64,000 nt of DNA from an uncultured Actinomyces sp. GTDB lineage: Bacteria > Actinomycetota > Actinomycetes > Actinomycetales > Actinomycetaceae. Shown here piece by piece: positions 1 through 8,390 of the stretch. Each line of letters begins with the position of its first letter. Positions within the stretch are counted from its first letter, which is position 1. The DNA lies in assembly GCA_938014245.1 (NCBI GenBank), contig CALLSD010000018.1, positions 55,577 to 119,576 of the forward strand. Reading direction: 5' to 3'. A model generated the notes under the pieces. That model did not search any database. It was not told where the DNA came from and was given only the letters and a program-made list of their open reading frames with translations. Both the position numbers and the translations under genes were made by a program.

Positions 1-983
1 GAACCGTCCGCAATGAGTTCGAAATCCTCGCAGAAGACAAGCTCCGCATTGTCGGCGAGCGCGAAAACTTGGGCCCCGGAACCTCAGTCGACTACACCGT
101 GACTCTGCAGCCCGGAAAGTACTTCACCGCCTGCAAGAAGAACATGGTTGGCGCGCTGGTCGGCACCGCTGAGTTCACCGTGACCGACTCGGGCAAGGCC
201 ATCGAGGTCAGCTCGGACGAGAAGGCACAGATCGATGCAGCCGTCACGAACTACACCGCATACGTCCGCGATCAATCCGGACAGCTGCTCGAAGAGACCA
301 AGTCCTTCGCCGAGCTCTACAAGAAGGGCGATTTTGAGGCAGCGCGCAAGGCTTACGCTCCCACGCGCATGTACTACGAGCGCATTGAACCCACTGCCGA
401 GGCCTTCGGTGACATTGACCCCGCACTGGACCAGCGCGAAGCTGACTGGCAAGAAGAAGGTGCTGACGGTGAATGGACCGGCTGGCACGCAATCGAAAAG
501 GACCTGTGGCGTCCCGATGGCTACCAGGGGCTGAGCGAGGAACAGCGCACAGCAATGGCTGACAAGCTGGTCGAAGATACTCAGAAGCTCTACGATCTGG
601 TCTACTCCAACGACTTCAAGATCTCGCTGTCGGATATTTCCAACGGTGCAATCTCGCTGCTTGAAGAGGTTGCCACCACGAAGATCACCGGTGAAGAAGA
701 AGCCTTCTCTCACACTGATCTGTATGACTTCGTCGCAAACGTCGAGGGCGCGAAGGTTGCCTACGGCGACGTTGAAGATCTTGCGAAGGCAAAGGACCCC
801 AAGCTGGCAGGAAAGATCACCGATGCCTTCACCGAGCTTCAGCACGAGCTCGATAAGCACAAGGACGGCGACGGTTACGTCTCCTACGCCAGCATCGACG
901 AAGCTGGCCGTAAGGCGCTTTCCGACAAGGTCAATGCGCTTCGCTTGCCCCTGGCACAGCTGACGGCAGCAATTGTCCAGTAA
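1..983 (+). CDS. efeO: Iron uptake system component EfeO (5'-truncated by window edge)
   Basis: The reading frame is already open at base 3, so the gene begins before the window. The visible part holds the end of an N-terminal cupredoxin-like domain and then the helical peptidase-M75/imelysin domain. The M75 signature HxxE (in GWHAIEK, His codon at 486) is present. In the EfeUOB family this extracytoplasmic protein binds iron and passes it to the EfeU permease. efeB follows after 96 nt, as in classical efe operons; efeU is presumably upstream and not seen. The ORF is intact to its TAA stop. Confidence 0.93.
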   Translation, partial: TVRNEFEILAEDKLRIVGERENLGPGTSVDYTVTLQPGKYFTACKKNMVGALVGTAEFTVTDSGKAIEVSSDEKAQIDAAVTNYTAYVRDQSGQLLEETKSFAELYKKGDFEAARKAYAPTRMYYERIEPTAEAFGDIDPALDQREADWQEEGADGEWTGWHAIEKDLWRPDGYQGLSEEQRTAMADKLVEDTQKLYDLVYSNDFKISLSDISNGAISLLEEVATTKITGEEEAFSHTDLYDFVANVEGAKVAYGDVEDLAKAKDPKLAGKITDAFTELQHELDKHKDGDGYVSYASIDEAGRKALSDKVNALRLPLAQLTAAIVQ

Positions 984-998
984 GTACTAGTTACAACT

Positions 999-1038
999 CG
1001 TTGGGCGTGGCACACCTGAAGGCGCGCCACGCCCAACG
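999..1038 (+). terminator. Hairpin between efeO and efeB
   Basis: A perfect 13-bp inverted repeat (999-1011 with 1026-1038) with a 14-nt loop lies in the 96-nt gap. It has no U-run. It may act as an attenuator or mRNA-stabilising hairpin that sets the efeO to efeB ratio, rather than as a full terminator. Confidence 0.6.
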
Positions 1039-1079
1039 GCATCACTTTCACCATCCGTCTGTCATTAAAGGACCCAGTC

Positions 1080-2423
1080 ATGACTCAGCATCACGAAGCA
1101 GCTGAAAACAATGGCAATGCCGACCACGAGGGCACCAAAGAAGGACTCTCGCGTCGCCAATTTTTAGGATTAGCCGGCCTCGGTGCACTTACCCTTGGGC
1201 TGGGCGGTGGCGGCGGATTTGCCCTCGGTCGCCACGCGGGTGATGGCATCGATTCCGATGTCATGAAGAAGACCTACGAGTTCCGCGGTGAACACCAGCA
1301 GGGAATCATTACTCCCGCTCAGCAGCAGATGCACACTGCCGCTTTCGATTTGACGACCACGAACCGTGACACGCTCATTGAACTTCTCCAAGACTGGACC
1401 TTGGCCGCTGAACGCATGACTCATGGCGAACTCGTCAAGGACTACACAACTACACTGACGAAGGCGCCGGCCGATACCGGTGAATCGATGGGGCTTGGCC
1501 CCGCAGGTCTGACCATCACTTTCGGTGTAGGAAAAACCCTGTTCATCGACGATGAAGGGCGAGATCGCTTTGGTCTTGGCGATAAACTTCCCGTTGCTCT
1601 GCGTGACGGCATTCCGCCCATGGCAGCAGAAAAGCTCGACCCCAAGCGCGGCGGTGGAGACCTCATCATCCAGGCCTGTTCCGAAGACCCCATGGTCAAT
1701 CTCCATGCCCTTCACAACCTCACGCGCATCGCATTTGGTCGCGCGACCATGCGCTGGACGCAGCTGGGATACGGGCGAACCTCATCGACCTCAAAGTCCC
1801 AGGAAACGCCTCGTAATCTTTTTGGCTTCAAGGATGGAACAGCCAACATCAAGGCCGAAGACTCTCAAGCCGAATTGGATAAGCACCTGTGGATCCAAGC
1901 CGGTGACGATCAAGGATCATGGGCAGCTGGCGGATCCTACATGTGCGTGCGCAAGATCAAGATGATGATGGAGGTCTGGGACGAACTGGTCCTGGCCGAA
2001 CAAGAACAGATCATCGGGCGCGACAAGATCCATGGCGCACCTCTGTCGGGCGGGGAAGAATTCACCAATCCTGATTTCGCGAAGGAAGGACAAGAGGGTA
2101 ACCCCACTGTTGGTTCCTCCGGCTTGGCTATTGCTCCAGACTCTCACGTCGCCATGATGAACCCAAATAACAACTCGGGGCGGCGCATGCTGCGACGCGG
2201 ATACAACTACCTCGAGGGCGTGGACTACTTGGGGCGCTTGGATGCGGGCCTCTTCTTCGTTGCCTATGTGCGTAACCCCGCTGAGGGTTTCATTCCCGTT
2301 TTGGCGAAGATGAAGAGCGATCAACTGACCGAGTACATCCAGCACTTGGCCTCAGGCGTGTACCTCATGTTCCCGGGCGTCAAAGAAACTGACACCTACG
2401 TGGGCCAGAAGCTCTTCGAGTGA
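1080..2423 (+). CDS. efeB: Deferrochelatase/peroxidase EfeB (Tat-exported DyP-type)
   Basis: A 447-residue DyP-type heme peroxidase. A twin-arginine signal is visible at residues 24-33 (SRRQFLGLAG) followed by a Gly/Ala/Leu-rich hydrophobic core, so export of the folded heme enzyme is expected. The DyP signature GxxDG occurs as GFKDG at residues 249-253. EfeB oxidises ferrous iron and/or releases iron from heme for EfeO/EfeU. The ATG at 1080 is preceded by an AAAGGA-like ribosome site. The gene lies directly downstream of efeO and 11 nt upstream of a methyltransferase, which suggests one transcript. Confidence 0.95.
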   Translation: MTQHHEAAENNGNADHEGTKEGLSRRQFLGLAGLGALTLGLGGGGGFALGRHAGDGIDSDVMKKTYEFRGEHQQGIITPAQQQMHTAAFDLTTTNRDTLIELLQDWTLAAERMTHGELVKDYTTTLTKAPADTGESMGLGPAGLTITFGVGKTLFIDDEGRDRFGLGDKLPVALRDGIPPMAAEKLDPKRGGGDLIIQACSEDPMVNLHALHNLTRIAFGRATMRWTQLGYGRTSSTSKSQETPRNLFGFKDGTANIKAEDSQAELDKHLWIQAGDDQGSWAAGGSYMCVRKIKMMMEVWDELVLAEQEQIIGRDKIHGAPLSGGEEFTNPDFAKEGQEGNPTVGSSGLAIAPDSHVAMMNPNNNSGRRMLRRGYNYLEGVDYLGRLDAGLFFVAYVRNPAEGFIPVLAKMKSDQLTEYIQHLASGVYLMFPGVKETDTYVGQKLFE

Positions 2424-2434
2424 GAGGAAAAGCC

Positions 2435-3253
2435 ATGACTGACGATGCTCTTCCCATTTCACAACGCCCGGCCTCGAACGCTCCCGGACACTGGGTACTC
2501 GCTCGCGTCGGAAAACGCGTTCTGCGTCCCGGAGGGCTGGAACTGACCCTCCAGATGCTGTCCAATGCGCGCCTGACCGGTGCACGCGTCGTCGAGTTCG
2601 CTCCGGGACTTGGACGTACCGCAACGGAAATCCTTGCCGCGCGCCCGGCCTCGTACACGGGGATTGAAAAAGACCCGGTCGCTGCAAAGCAGGTCGCCGA
2701 GTTGGTTGGCGCGCGTGGGACAGTTGTGAACGCGGACGCTGCGGAAACCGGCTTGGACGCGGGCAGTGCCGACGTAGTCGTGGGCGAGGCGATGCTCACC
2801 ATGCAGGGGGAGAAAGCTAAGCGCGCGATCATTTCCGAGGCCGTGCGGCTGCTGGCACCGGGAGGACGCTATGCGATCCATGAGCTTGCCGTCCAACCTG
2901 ATGATATCGACGAAGAATTGCACACGCGGATTCGTCAAGACCTTGCGCGAGCTATTCACGTGAACGCGCGCCCGCTGACCTGCGAGCAGTGGGCGGAACT
3001 ACTGGAGGAGTGCGGCCTCGTCGTTGAAACGATCCAAACCGCGCCGATGGCTCTACTCGATTTTTCGCGCAATGTCCGTGACGAAGGCTTTGCACAGACA
3101 CTGCGAATCATTCGAAATGTTCTTTCGGATCGTGAGCTGCGCGCCCGCGTGCTAGGAATGAGAAAGACTTTCCGCACCTATCAAGATTCAATGTGCGGGG
3201 TGACAATCGTGGCCCACAAGCCGCTGGAAGGAGACACCGATGACGCTCAGTGA
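2435..3253 (+). CDS. Class I SAM-dependent methyltransferase
   Basis: About 272 residues from the ATG at 2435. An in-frame GTG at 2420 overlaps the efeB stop, but the GAGAGG ribosome site lies between the two, so the ATG is preferred. Motif I reads EFAPGLG and is followed by a Rossmann pattern (YTGIEKDP, then a VVNADAAET acidic turn), typical of type-11-like methyltransferases. The substrate is not recognisable. It sits between efeB and a cupin gene whose start it overlaps by 14 nt, so the three are probably translationally coupled. Confidence 0.8.
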   Translation: MTDDALPISQRPASNAPGHWVLARVGKRVLRPGGLELTLQMLSNARLTGARVVEFAPGLGRTATEILAARPASYTGIEKDPVAAKQVAELVGARGTVVNADAAETGLDAGSADVVVGEAMLTMQGEKAKRAIISEAVRLLAPGGRYAIHELAVQPDDIDEELHTRIRQDLARAIHVNARPLTCEQWAELLEECGLVVETIQTAPMALLDFSRNVRDEGFAQTLRIIRNVLSDRELRARVLGMRKTFRTYQDSMCGVTIVAHKPLEGDTDDAQ

Positions 3254-3614
3254 CGACACCAATCTTGAGGTCCCCGTGCCGATCATGACCGATGTTCAAG
3301 ACATTGCGTCCATGATTCAGGTCAATGAGGGGGCAACGGTTTCTCGCACAGTTATGCACTGCGAGGGAATGCGACTGGTTCTTTTTTCCTTCGATACCGA
3401 CGAACTACTTAGTGAGCACACCGCGGCAATGCCCGTGATCCTCCAGACACTCGAGGGTGCTCTGGAAATCACCGCTGACGGTCGTACGGTGATTCTGCGC
3501 CCGGGAGATGTGATCCACTTCGGAACGCGACTGCCTCACGCCGTGCGCGCGCTTGAGCCTTCCAAGATGGCGCTGTTCATGTTGGATTCACGTGAGCGAT
3601 CACCAAAGAAGTAA
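3240..3614 (+). CDS. Small cupin-domain protein
   Basis: A 124-residue single-domain cupin. Motif 1 is around EHTAAMPVILQTLEG and motif 2 is PGDVIHFGTRLPHAV, giving a plausible but reduced metal-binding His set. The ATG at 3240 overlaps the end of the methyltransferase gene and has a GGAAGGAGA ribosome site. A redox- or metal-responsive sensor or small-molecule-binding role is possible from the efe context, but the function is not known. A strong hairpin follows, ending this plus-strand unit. Confidence 0.8.
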   Translation: MTLSDDTNLEVPVPIMTDVQDIASMIQVNEGATVSRTVMHCEGMRLVLFSFDTDELLSEHTAAMPVILQTLEGALEITADGRTVILRPGDVIHFGTRLPHAVRALEPSKMALFMLDSRERSPKK

Positions 3615-3632
3615 GGTGAGAAAAAGTCGATC

Positions 3633-3661
3633 GGGGCTGGGTTTGTGAGTAACCCAGCCCC
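3633..3661. terminator. Bidirectional terminator between cupin and nadE
   Basis: A perfect 11-bp stem (3633-3643 with 3651-3661) with a 7-nt loop, followed by TTTCGT on the plus strand. It lies between two convergent genes and can serve both. Confidence 0.8.
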
Positions 3662-3676
3662 TTTCGTGTGAGAGAT

Positions 3677-5758
3677 TCAGTCGACGAGGCCGCTGACGGC
3701 GCCGTCCAACTCGCGCAGCCACGCCTCGGCGGATACATCCGAAGGCATACGCCAATCTCCGCGCGGGGAAAGCGACCCGCCAGCCATAACCTTGGGGCCA
3801 TTGGGAAGTGCACTGCGCTTGAACTGCTGAGTGAAATAACGACGGATAAACAGGCGCTCCCACTTCACGATTTCGTCCAAGGAGTATGAAACCTTGTCCT
3901 CTTCGGGGTAGCCGGCTGGCCAGTTGCCGCGAGAAGCATCTGACCAGGCGTGCTCTGCCAAGAAAGCAATCTTGGACGGGCGAGCTCCACGTCGAAGCAC
4001 GTAGTACAGGTTGAAGTCTTGGAGATTGTAAGGGCCGATCTTGTCCTGCGTGGACTGCATCTTCTGTCCGGGCTTTGCTGGGACAAGCTCGGGAGAAATT
4101 TCGGTTCCCAGAATCGACAGTAAAATCTCGCCAACTTCGGGGGAGAACTGGCCGGAAGACACCACCCAACGAATCAGGTGCTGGATCATCGTCTTGGGGA
4201 CGCCGGTATTGACGGCGTAGTGGCTCATCTGGTCGCCCACACCGTACGTGCACCAACCCAGCGCAAGCTCTGAGAGATCACCGGTACCCAAGACAATACC
4301 GCCCAGGTGATTTGCGAGGCGGAAAAGATAGTCCGTGCGAAGCCCTGCCTGAACGTTCTCAAAAGTAACGTCATAGTCGTCGTGACCATCTGCGTAGGGG
4401 TGATCGATATCAGCCAGCATCTGCCTGGCCGCAGGGGTGATATCGATTTCCTTGAAGGAGACTCCCAATCTTTCGCACAGCGCAATCGCATTGGTCTTCG
4501 TGCGCGCGGAAGTCGCAAAGCCGGGCAGCGTGTAGCCCAGAATATCTGTACGCGGACGACCCAAGAGGTCCATCGCACGAGCCGCAACGATCAACGCGTG
4601 CGTTGAATCCAAACCACCAGAAACACCAATGACAACCTTGGGCTGTCCAATAGCACTCAGGCGCTTCGCGAGCCCCGCAACCTGGATGTTGTAGGCCTCG
4701 TAACAGTCCTGTTCCAGCTGGCTCGGGTCGTCGGGGACGAAGGGGAAGCGATCGACTTCGCGTTCCAAACCCAGATTCGTACGCGGAGGGTTCATCTCAA
4801 TGGCAATGCTGTAGGGGCGTGGAATCGAGAGGCCCTCAAGCATCTTTTGAGCGTTATCGGTGAAAGAATTCTGGCGCGTACGCTCGGTGCGCAGATGCTC
4901 GACATCGACGTCGGCAATGGTGATCTGGGTTCCCGAGGCGAAACGCTGCCCGGCGGCAAGAAGCTGGCCGGCCTCGTAGATCAGGGTCTGCCCATCCCAA
5001 GCAAGGTCGGTCGTTGACTCACCCGGGCCGGCTGCGGTGTAGACATAGGCGCAGGCGCAGCGCGCGGAGGTCGACCGTGCCAAGAGCTTGCGTTCATCGC
5101 CTCGTCCGACGGTGATCGGGGAGGCGCTCAGGTTGAGCAGCACCGTTGCGCCTGCGAGCGCAAGGAGTGAAGCGGGGGTGACGGGAACCCACATGTCTTC
5201 GCAGACCTCAATTCCCACACACAGCCCAGGGATATCAGTGACATCGATCGTCACGGAGCCAAAAGGCAGCAGGGGAGCGTCCCCCGTGTAGGGCTCTGTT
5301 GGGGCCCACGGAGCTTGAAGAAGATCGTTATCAAAGCTCGGCGGAGTGACGAAATGACGCTTTTCGTAGAACTCGCGGTAGTTCGGAAGATAGGACTTCG
5401 GGATGACGGCAAGTGCGCGGCCTCGGTGAATTGCAACCGCGCAATTGTAGAGGGCTGCACCCTTGCGCAGTGGAGCGCCGACGATGATCAAGGGGAGGAG
5501 ATCCGCGCTGGCAGCAATGATGGTGCTCAGCGCGCGCTCGACCTCATCAAGAAGAACATCTTGAAGGAGGAGATCATCGATTGCATACCCCGAAACGCAC
5601 AACTCAGGGAAGAGTGCGATCGAGACGCCGCGTTCATCGCAGCTTCGCGCGGCTGCAATGATTTCTTCAGCATTGGCCAGTGGCTGTGCGGGATGAACGG
5701 GGAGCGTCACTGCCGCCACGCGTGCGAAGCCCTGGTCGTAAAGGGAATGGAAGTTCAT
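3677..5758 (-). CDS. nadE: Glutamine-dependent NAD+ synthetase
   Basis: A 693-residue two-domain enzyme that makes NAD+ from nicotinic acid adenine dinucleotide, ATP and glutamine. The N-terminal nitrilase-like glutaminase carries the Glu-Lys-Cys triad: E52 in ALFPEL, K121 in VIPKSYLPN and C186 in GIEVCEDMW. The C-terminal synthetase carries the PP-loop SGGLDS. The length matches the actinobacterial glutamine-dependent type. The ATG at 5758 is preceded by CAGGAGGAAA. A sirtuin, which consumes NAD+, is encoded just upstream on the same strand, a sensible functional pairing. Confidence 0.96.
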   Translation of the reverse strand: MNFHSLYDQGFARVAAVTLPVHPAQPLANAEEIIAAARSCDERGVSIALFPELCVSGYAIDDLLLQDVLLDEVERALSTIIAASADLLPLIIVGAPLRKGAALYNCAVAIHRGRALAVIPKSYLPNYREFYEKRHFVTPPSFDNDLLQAPWAPTEPYTGDAPLLPFGSVTIDVTDIPGLCVGIEVCEDMWVPVTPASLLALAGATVLLNLSASPITVGRGDERKLLARSTSARCACAYVYTAAGPGESTTDLAWDGQTLIYEAGQLLAAGQRFASGTQITIADVDVEHLRTERTRQNSFTDNAQKMLEGLSIPRPYSIAIEMNPPRTNLGLEREVDRFPFVPDDPSQLEQDCYEAYNIQVAGLAKRLSAIGQPKVVIGVSGGLDSTHALIVAARAMDLLGRPRTDILGYTLPGFATSARTKTNAIALCERLGVSFKEIDITPAARQMLADIDHPYADGHDDYDVTFENVQAGLRTDYLFRLANHLGGIVLGTGDLSELALGWCTYGVGDQMSHYAVNTGVPKTMIQHLIRWVVSSGQFSPEVGEILLSILGTEISPELVPAKPGQKMQSTQDKIGPYNLQDFNLYYVLRRGARPSKIAFLAEHAWSDASRGNWPAGYPEEDKVSYSLDEIVKWERLFIRRYFTQQFKRSALPNGPKVMAGGSLSPRGDWRMPSDVSAEAWLRELDGAVSGLVD

Positions 5759-5841
5759 GGCTTTCCTCCTGAGTCGCTAGGGCTATTGTCGCCTACTTGG
5801 GCGCCTTGCGCCTTCCCGAGGCCGCATCTGGGCGGGTGCAT

Positions 5842-6576
5842 CTACTTCAGTTCGTCCATGATCCGCTCAAACGACTGAGCGACGGGGTCGCGGATGATGA
5901 GGTCTGCGTCAGCGTCGGCGCTCGTTGGCGTCGCGTTCATCAAGACCAGATGTGAACCCGAGAAATAGTTGAGCAATCCGGCCGCGGGATAGACGACCAA
6001 AGATGTTCCAGCCACGATCAAGAGATCGGCGTGCGCAATCGCCTGCACGGCGCCACTGATGACGTCCTCGTTCAGTGCTTCGCCATACATGACGATATCG
6101 GGACGGAGCTGTCCGTGGCAGCGAGGACAGATCGGGACTAACTCCTCAAAGGCCTCGGGAATTGAGGGAAGGGGATAGCCGGCCCCACAAGCGGTGCACA
6201 GCAGGTGCTCCCAATTTCCGTGAAGCTCCCAGACTGTGCGTGAGCCGGCGCGCTGGTGAAGACCGTCGATGTTTTGAGTGACGACGCATTCGAGAAGCCC
6301 AGACGACTCGAGTGAGGCAAGTGCGCGGTGGGCACCATTGGGTTCGACCGGCTTATGCACTTCGCGGAACCACTCCCAATAGGCCTCGGGATGAGCCGAA
6401 AAGAAATCGATACTGAGGACCTGCTCCAAGGGGATTGTGCGCTCTTGGAAGTAGAAGCCGTTCGCACCTCGGAAATCTGGAATTCCCGATTCCGTGGAGA
6501 CCCCCGCGCCTCCGAAAAATATCGTCGAAGGAGAGGTGCGAATCCAATTCGTAAGGGTTGAAATATCAGTGGTCAT
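5842..6576 (-). CDS. SIR2-family NAD-dependent protein deacylase
   Basis: About 244 residues from the ATG at 6576; a TTG start 36 nt upstream is possible but less convincing. Sirtuin motifs are clear: GAGVSTESGIPDFRG for NAD binding, TQNIDGLH and the catalytic ELHG histidine. The Zn site has four cysteines as CxxC (LCTACG) and CxxC (ICPRCHG). It removes acyl groups from lysines using NAD+. The gene lies 83 nt upstream of nadE on the same strand, so the two may be co-transcribed. Confidence 0.92.
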   Translation of the reverse strand: MTTDISTLTNWIRTSPSTIFFGGAGVSTESGIPDFRGANGFYFQERTIPLEQVLSIDFFSAHPEAYWEWFREVHKPVEPNGAHRALASLESSGLLECVVTQNIDGLHQRAGSRTVWELHGNWEHLLCTACGAGYPLPSIPEAFEELVPICPRCHGQLRPDIVMYGEALNEDVISGAVQAIAHADLLIVAGTSLVVYPAAGLLNYFSGSHLVLMNATPTSADADADLIIRDPVAQSFERIMDELK

Positions 6577-6711
6577 ATGTGCTTGTCTCACTATGAGTTT
6601 GACGTTTTTCAAGCGCTAAGGGAGAGCTTGCTTTTGCGTGTATGAGTTGGAGCTTGCGGCGATCATCTTCTGATAGCTGGGGAGCCAACTTGAGGAAGGG
6701 GCGGCTGCGGC

Positions 6712-6831
6712 TCAATAGGTCCGAATGATGAAACCTGCGTATCCGAATACTGGTGAGGTTTTGAACTTGGCATGGTCGTATGAAACGAATGCTCCAGGTT
6801 CGCCAACTTCATCGATATAGGCAATGAGCAT
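6712..6831 (-). pseudogene. Truncated DUF3800 protein remnant (39 codons)
   Basis: This reading frame is short but recognisable. It starts MLIAYIDEVGEPGAFVS and continues through FKTSPVFGYAGFII before a TGA at 6714-6712. That is the conserved N-terminus of DUF3800 proteins, which are normally several hundred residues and start MLIAYIDESGEPG. The ATG at 6831 has a good GGAGAAGG ribosome site, and a TTGACA-like hexamer lies about 100 nt upstream (6935-6940). After the stop I see no further DUF3800 sequence in any frame before the sirtuin gene. It is therefore a decayed 5' fragment, possibly still translated as a 39-residue peptide. Confidence 0.75.
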
Positions 6832-6984
6832 GCCTTCTCCTCACTGAGAACAAACGCAAAAACCCACGCCGCACAATGTGCGCGCGCGGGTCCGCGGATT
6901 GGCACTCTGCGAGGACTAGCTCGCCGTTACCATTTGTCAATCTAGTTCAGCTGAAGCTAAGTGTCAACGCCTGTGGATAGACGC
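6832..6984. other. Intergenic sequence between DUF3800 remnant and ackA terminator
   Basis: No gene is seen. The only notable element is TTGACA (minus strand, 6940-6935), a consensus -35 box without a convincing -10 partner. It presumably belonged to the DUF3800 gene. Confidence 0.4.
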
Positions 6985-7018
6985 CGAGGCCGGGGCTGCC
7001 ATGTGCACCCCGGCCTCG
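6985..7018 (-). terminator. Terminator hairpin downstream of ackA
   Basis: A perfect 11-bp GC-rich stem (6985-6995 with 7008-7018) with a 12-nt loop starts about 20 nt after the ackA stop. There is no U-tract, as is common in actinobacteria. Confidence 0.7.
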
Positions 7019-7038
7019 TATTGCGAGGAAAAAGTGCG

Positions 7039-8232
7039 TCAGATCAGAGTGAGAGCCTGACGGGCGATCGCAAGTTCTTCGTTCGTAGGAACAACCATGA
7101 CGGTAACAGAGGAATCGTCGGTCGAAATGGTCGTTGCGGCCGAGAAACGCTGGTTGTTCACCTCGTCATCGATGCGCACACCGAAGGGGAGGAGACGCTC
7201 GCAGACCTCGCGGCGAAGATCCGCATCGTTCTCGCCAATGCCAGCGGTGAAGGTAATGACATCCAGTCCACCGAGCTCAGCAGTGTAGGAGCCGATGTAC
7301 TTGATGATGCGGGTGACGTAGATGTCCAAGGCGAGGCGTGCGCGGCGTGCGACTTCGGGGTCCTCGGAATCGACCATGTGGCGAACGGCGCGCATGTCAT
7401 TCTCTCCGGTCAAGCCCTTGAGACCTGATTGCTTGTTGAAGAGATCGTCGACTTCGTCGGCGCTCCAGCCGGTCTGACGCTGCAGGTGGAAAACAACGGC
7501 GGGGTCGATGTCGCCGGTGCGGGTTCCCATGACCAAACCCTCGAGAGGGGTCAGGCCCATCGAGGTATCGATCGGACGGCCGGCCTTGACCGCAGACACC
7601 GATGCGCCATTACCCAGGTGAAGGACGATCTGGCGCAGAGCATCGTTACCCATGAGGCGAGCAACCTGACCGGAGACGTACTGGTGAGAAGTGCCGTGAG
7701 CGCCGTAGCGGCGCACAGCGTACTTTTCAGCGACTTCCTGCTTGAGAGCATAGGTCGCGGTCTCTTCGGGAAGACGCTGGAAAAAAGCGGTATCGAAAAC
7801 TGCCACGTGAGGGGTATCGGGCATGAGCTCGCGGGCAACGTCGATGCCCTTGAGGTGCGCGGGGTTATGCAAGGGAGCCAAGGCGCACAGCTCATCGATG
7901 AGGTCGCGGACTTCGTCGGTGATCAGTGCCGGTCCGTCGAAGTACTTACCGCCCTGAACGATGCGGTGACCAACGGCAACAATGTTGGCCTCGGCAAGAG
8001 AGGGGCCGACCTCATCAAAGAGGCGCAGAACTTCGCGCATGCCAACTTCGTGGTCGGCAATAGGTTCGTTCACATCAACGACCTTCTCGCCGTACTTGTG
8101 CTGGATGTGGCCCTCAGATTCGCCGATGCGCTCAACGAGGCCCTTGGCGATTGCGTCACCATTATCGGGGTTGACAAGCTGGTATTTGATGGAGGAAGAA
8201 CCAGAGTTAATAACGAGAACGGTGTCGGTCAC
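7039..8232 (-). CDS. ackA: Acetate kinase
   Basis: A 397-residue enzyme interconverting acetyl phosphate + ADP and acetate + ATP. Family signatures are clear: the N-terminal INSGSSSIKY phosphate loop, the FDTAFF and GAHGTSH segments, HLGNGASV and the MGTRTGDIDP region. The GTG start at 8232 has AAGGAAGG upstream. pta is upstream on the same strand, giving the pta-ackA order, but a strong hairpin and about 158 nt separate the two. ackA may therefore be partly independently transcribed. Confidence 0.97.
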   Translation of the reverse strand: MTDTVLVINSGSSSIKYQLVNPDNGDAIAKGLVERIGESEGHIQHKYGEKVVDVNEPIADHEVGMREVLRLFDEVGPSLAEANIVAVGHRIVQGGKYFDGPALITDEVRDLIDELCALAPLHNPAHLKGIDVARELMPDTPHVAVFDTAFFQRLPEETATYALKQEVAEKYAVRRYGAHGTSHQYVSGQVARLMGNDALRQIVLHLGNGASVSAVKAGRPIDTSMGLTPLEGLVMGTRTGDIDPAVVFHLQRQTGWSADEVDDLFNKQSGLKGLTGENDMRAVRHMVDSEDPEVARRARLALDIYVTRIIKYIGSYTAELGGLDVITFTAGIGENDADLRREVCERLLPFGVRIDDEVNNQRFSAATTISTDDSSVTVMVVPTNEELAIARQALTLI

Positions 8233-8352
8233 GACATACCTTCCTTGGGAGTGCTGACGACCCGGGGCAACTTGATGGAGCCGGAGGCCGTCCGCCCGGA
8301 TTGTTGTGGGCAGTTAACTGAATTTTACTCGCGTCTATTACGAGGACGTGAT

Positions 8353-8384
8353 TCGAGGGTGTGGGATTGTCCCCACACCCTCGA
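8353..8384 (-). terminator. Terminator hairpin between pta and ackA
   Basis: A 13-bp stem (8353-8365 with 8372-8384) with a 6-nt loop starts 7 nt after the pta stop. The rest of the 158-nt pta-ackA gap would hold the ackA promoter. Confidence 0.75.
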
Positions 8385-8390
8385 GATCTG

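Noticed and set aside
6663..6905. 80-codon minus-strand open frame overlapping the DUF3800 remnant
   Set aside because: It is in a different frame from the recognisable DUF3800 sequence and has no ribosome site or similarity.
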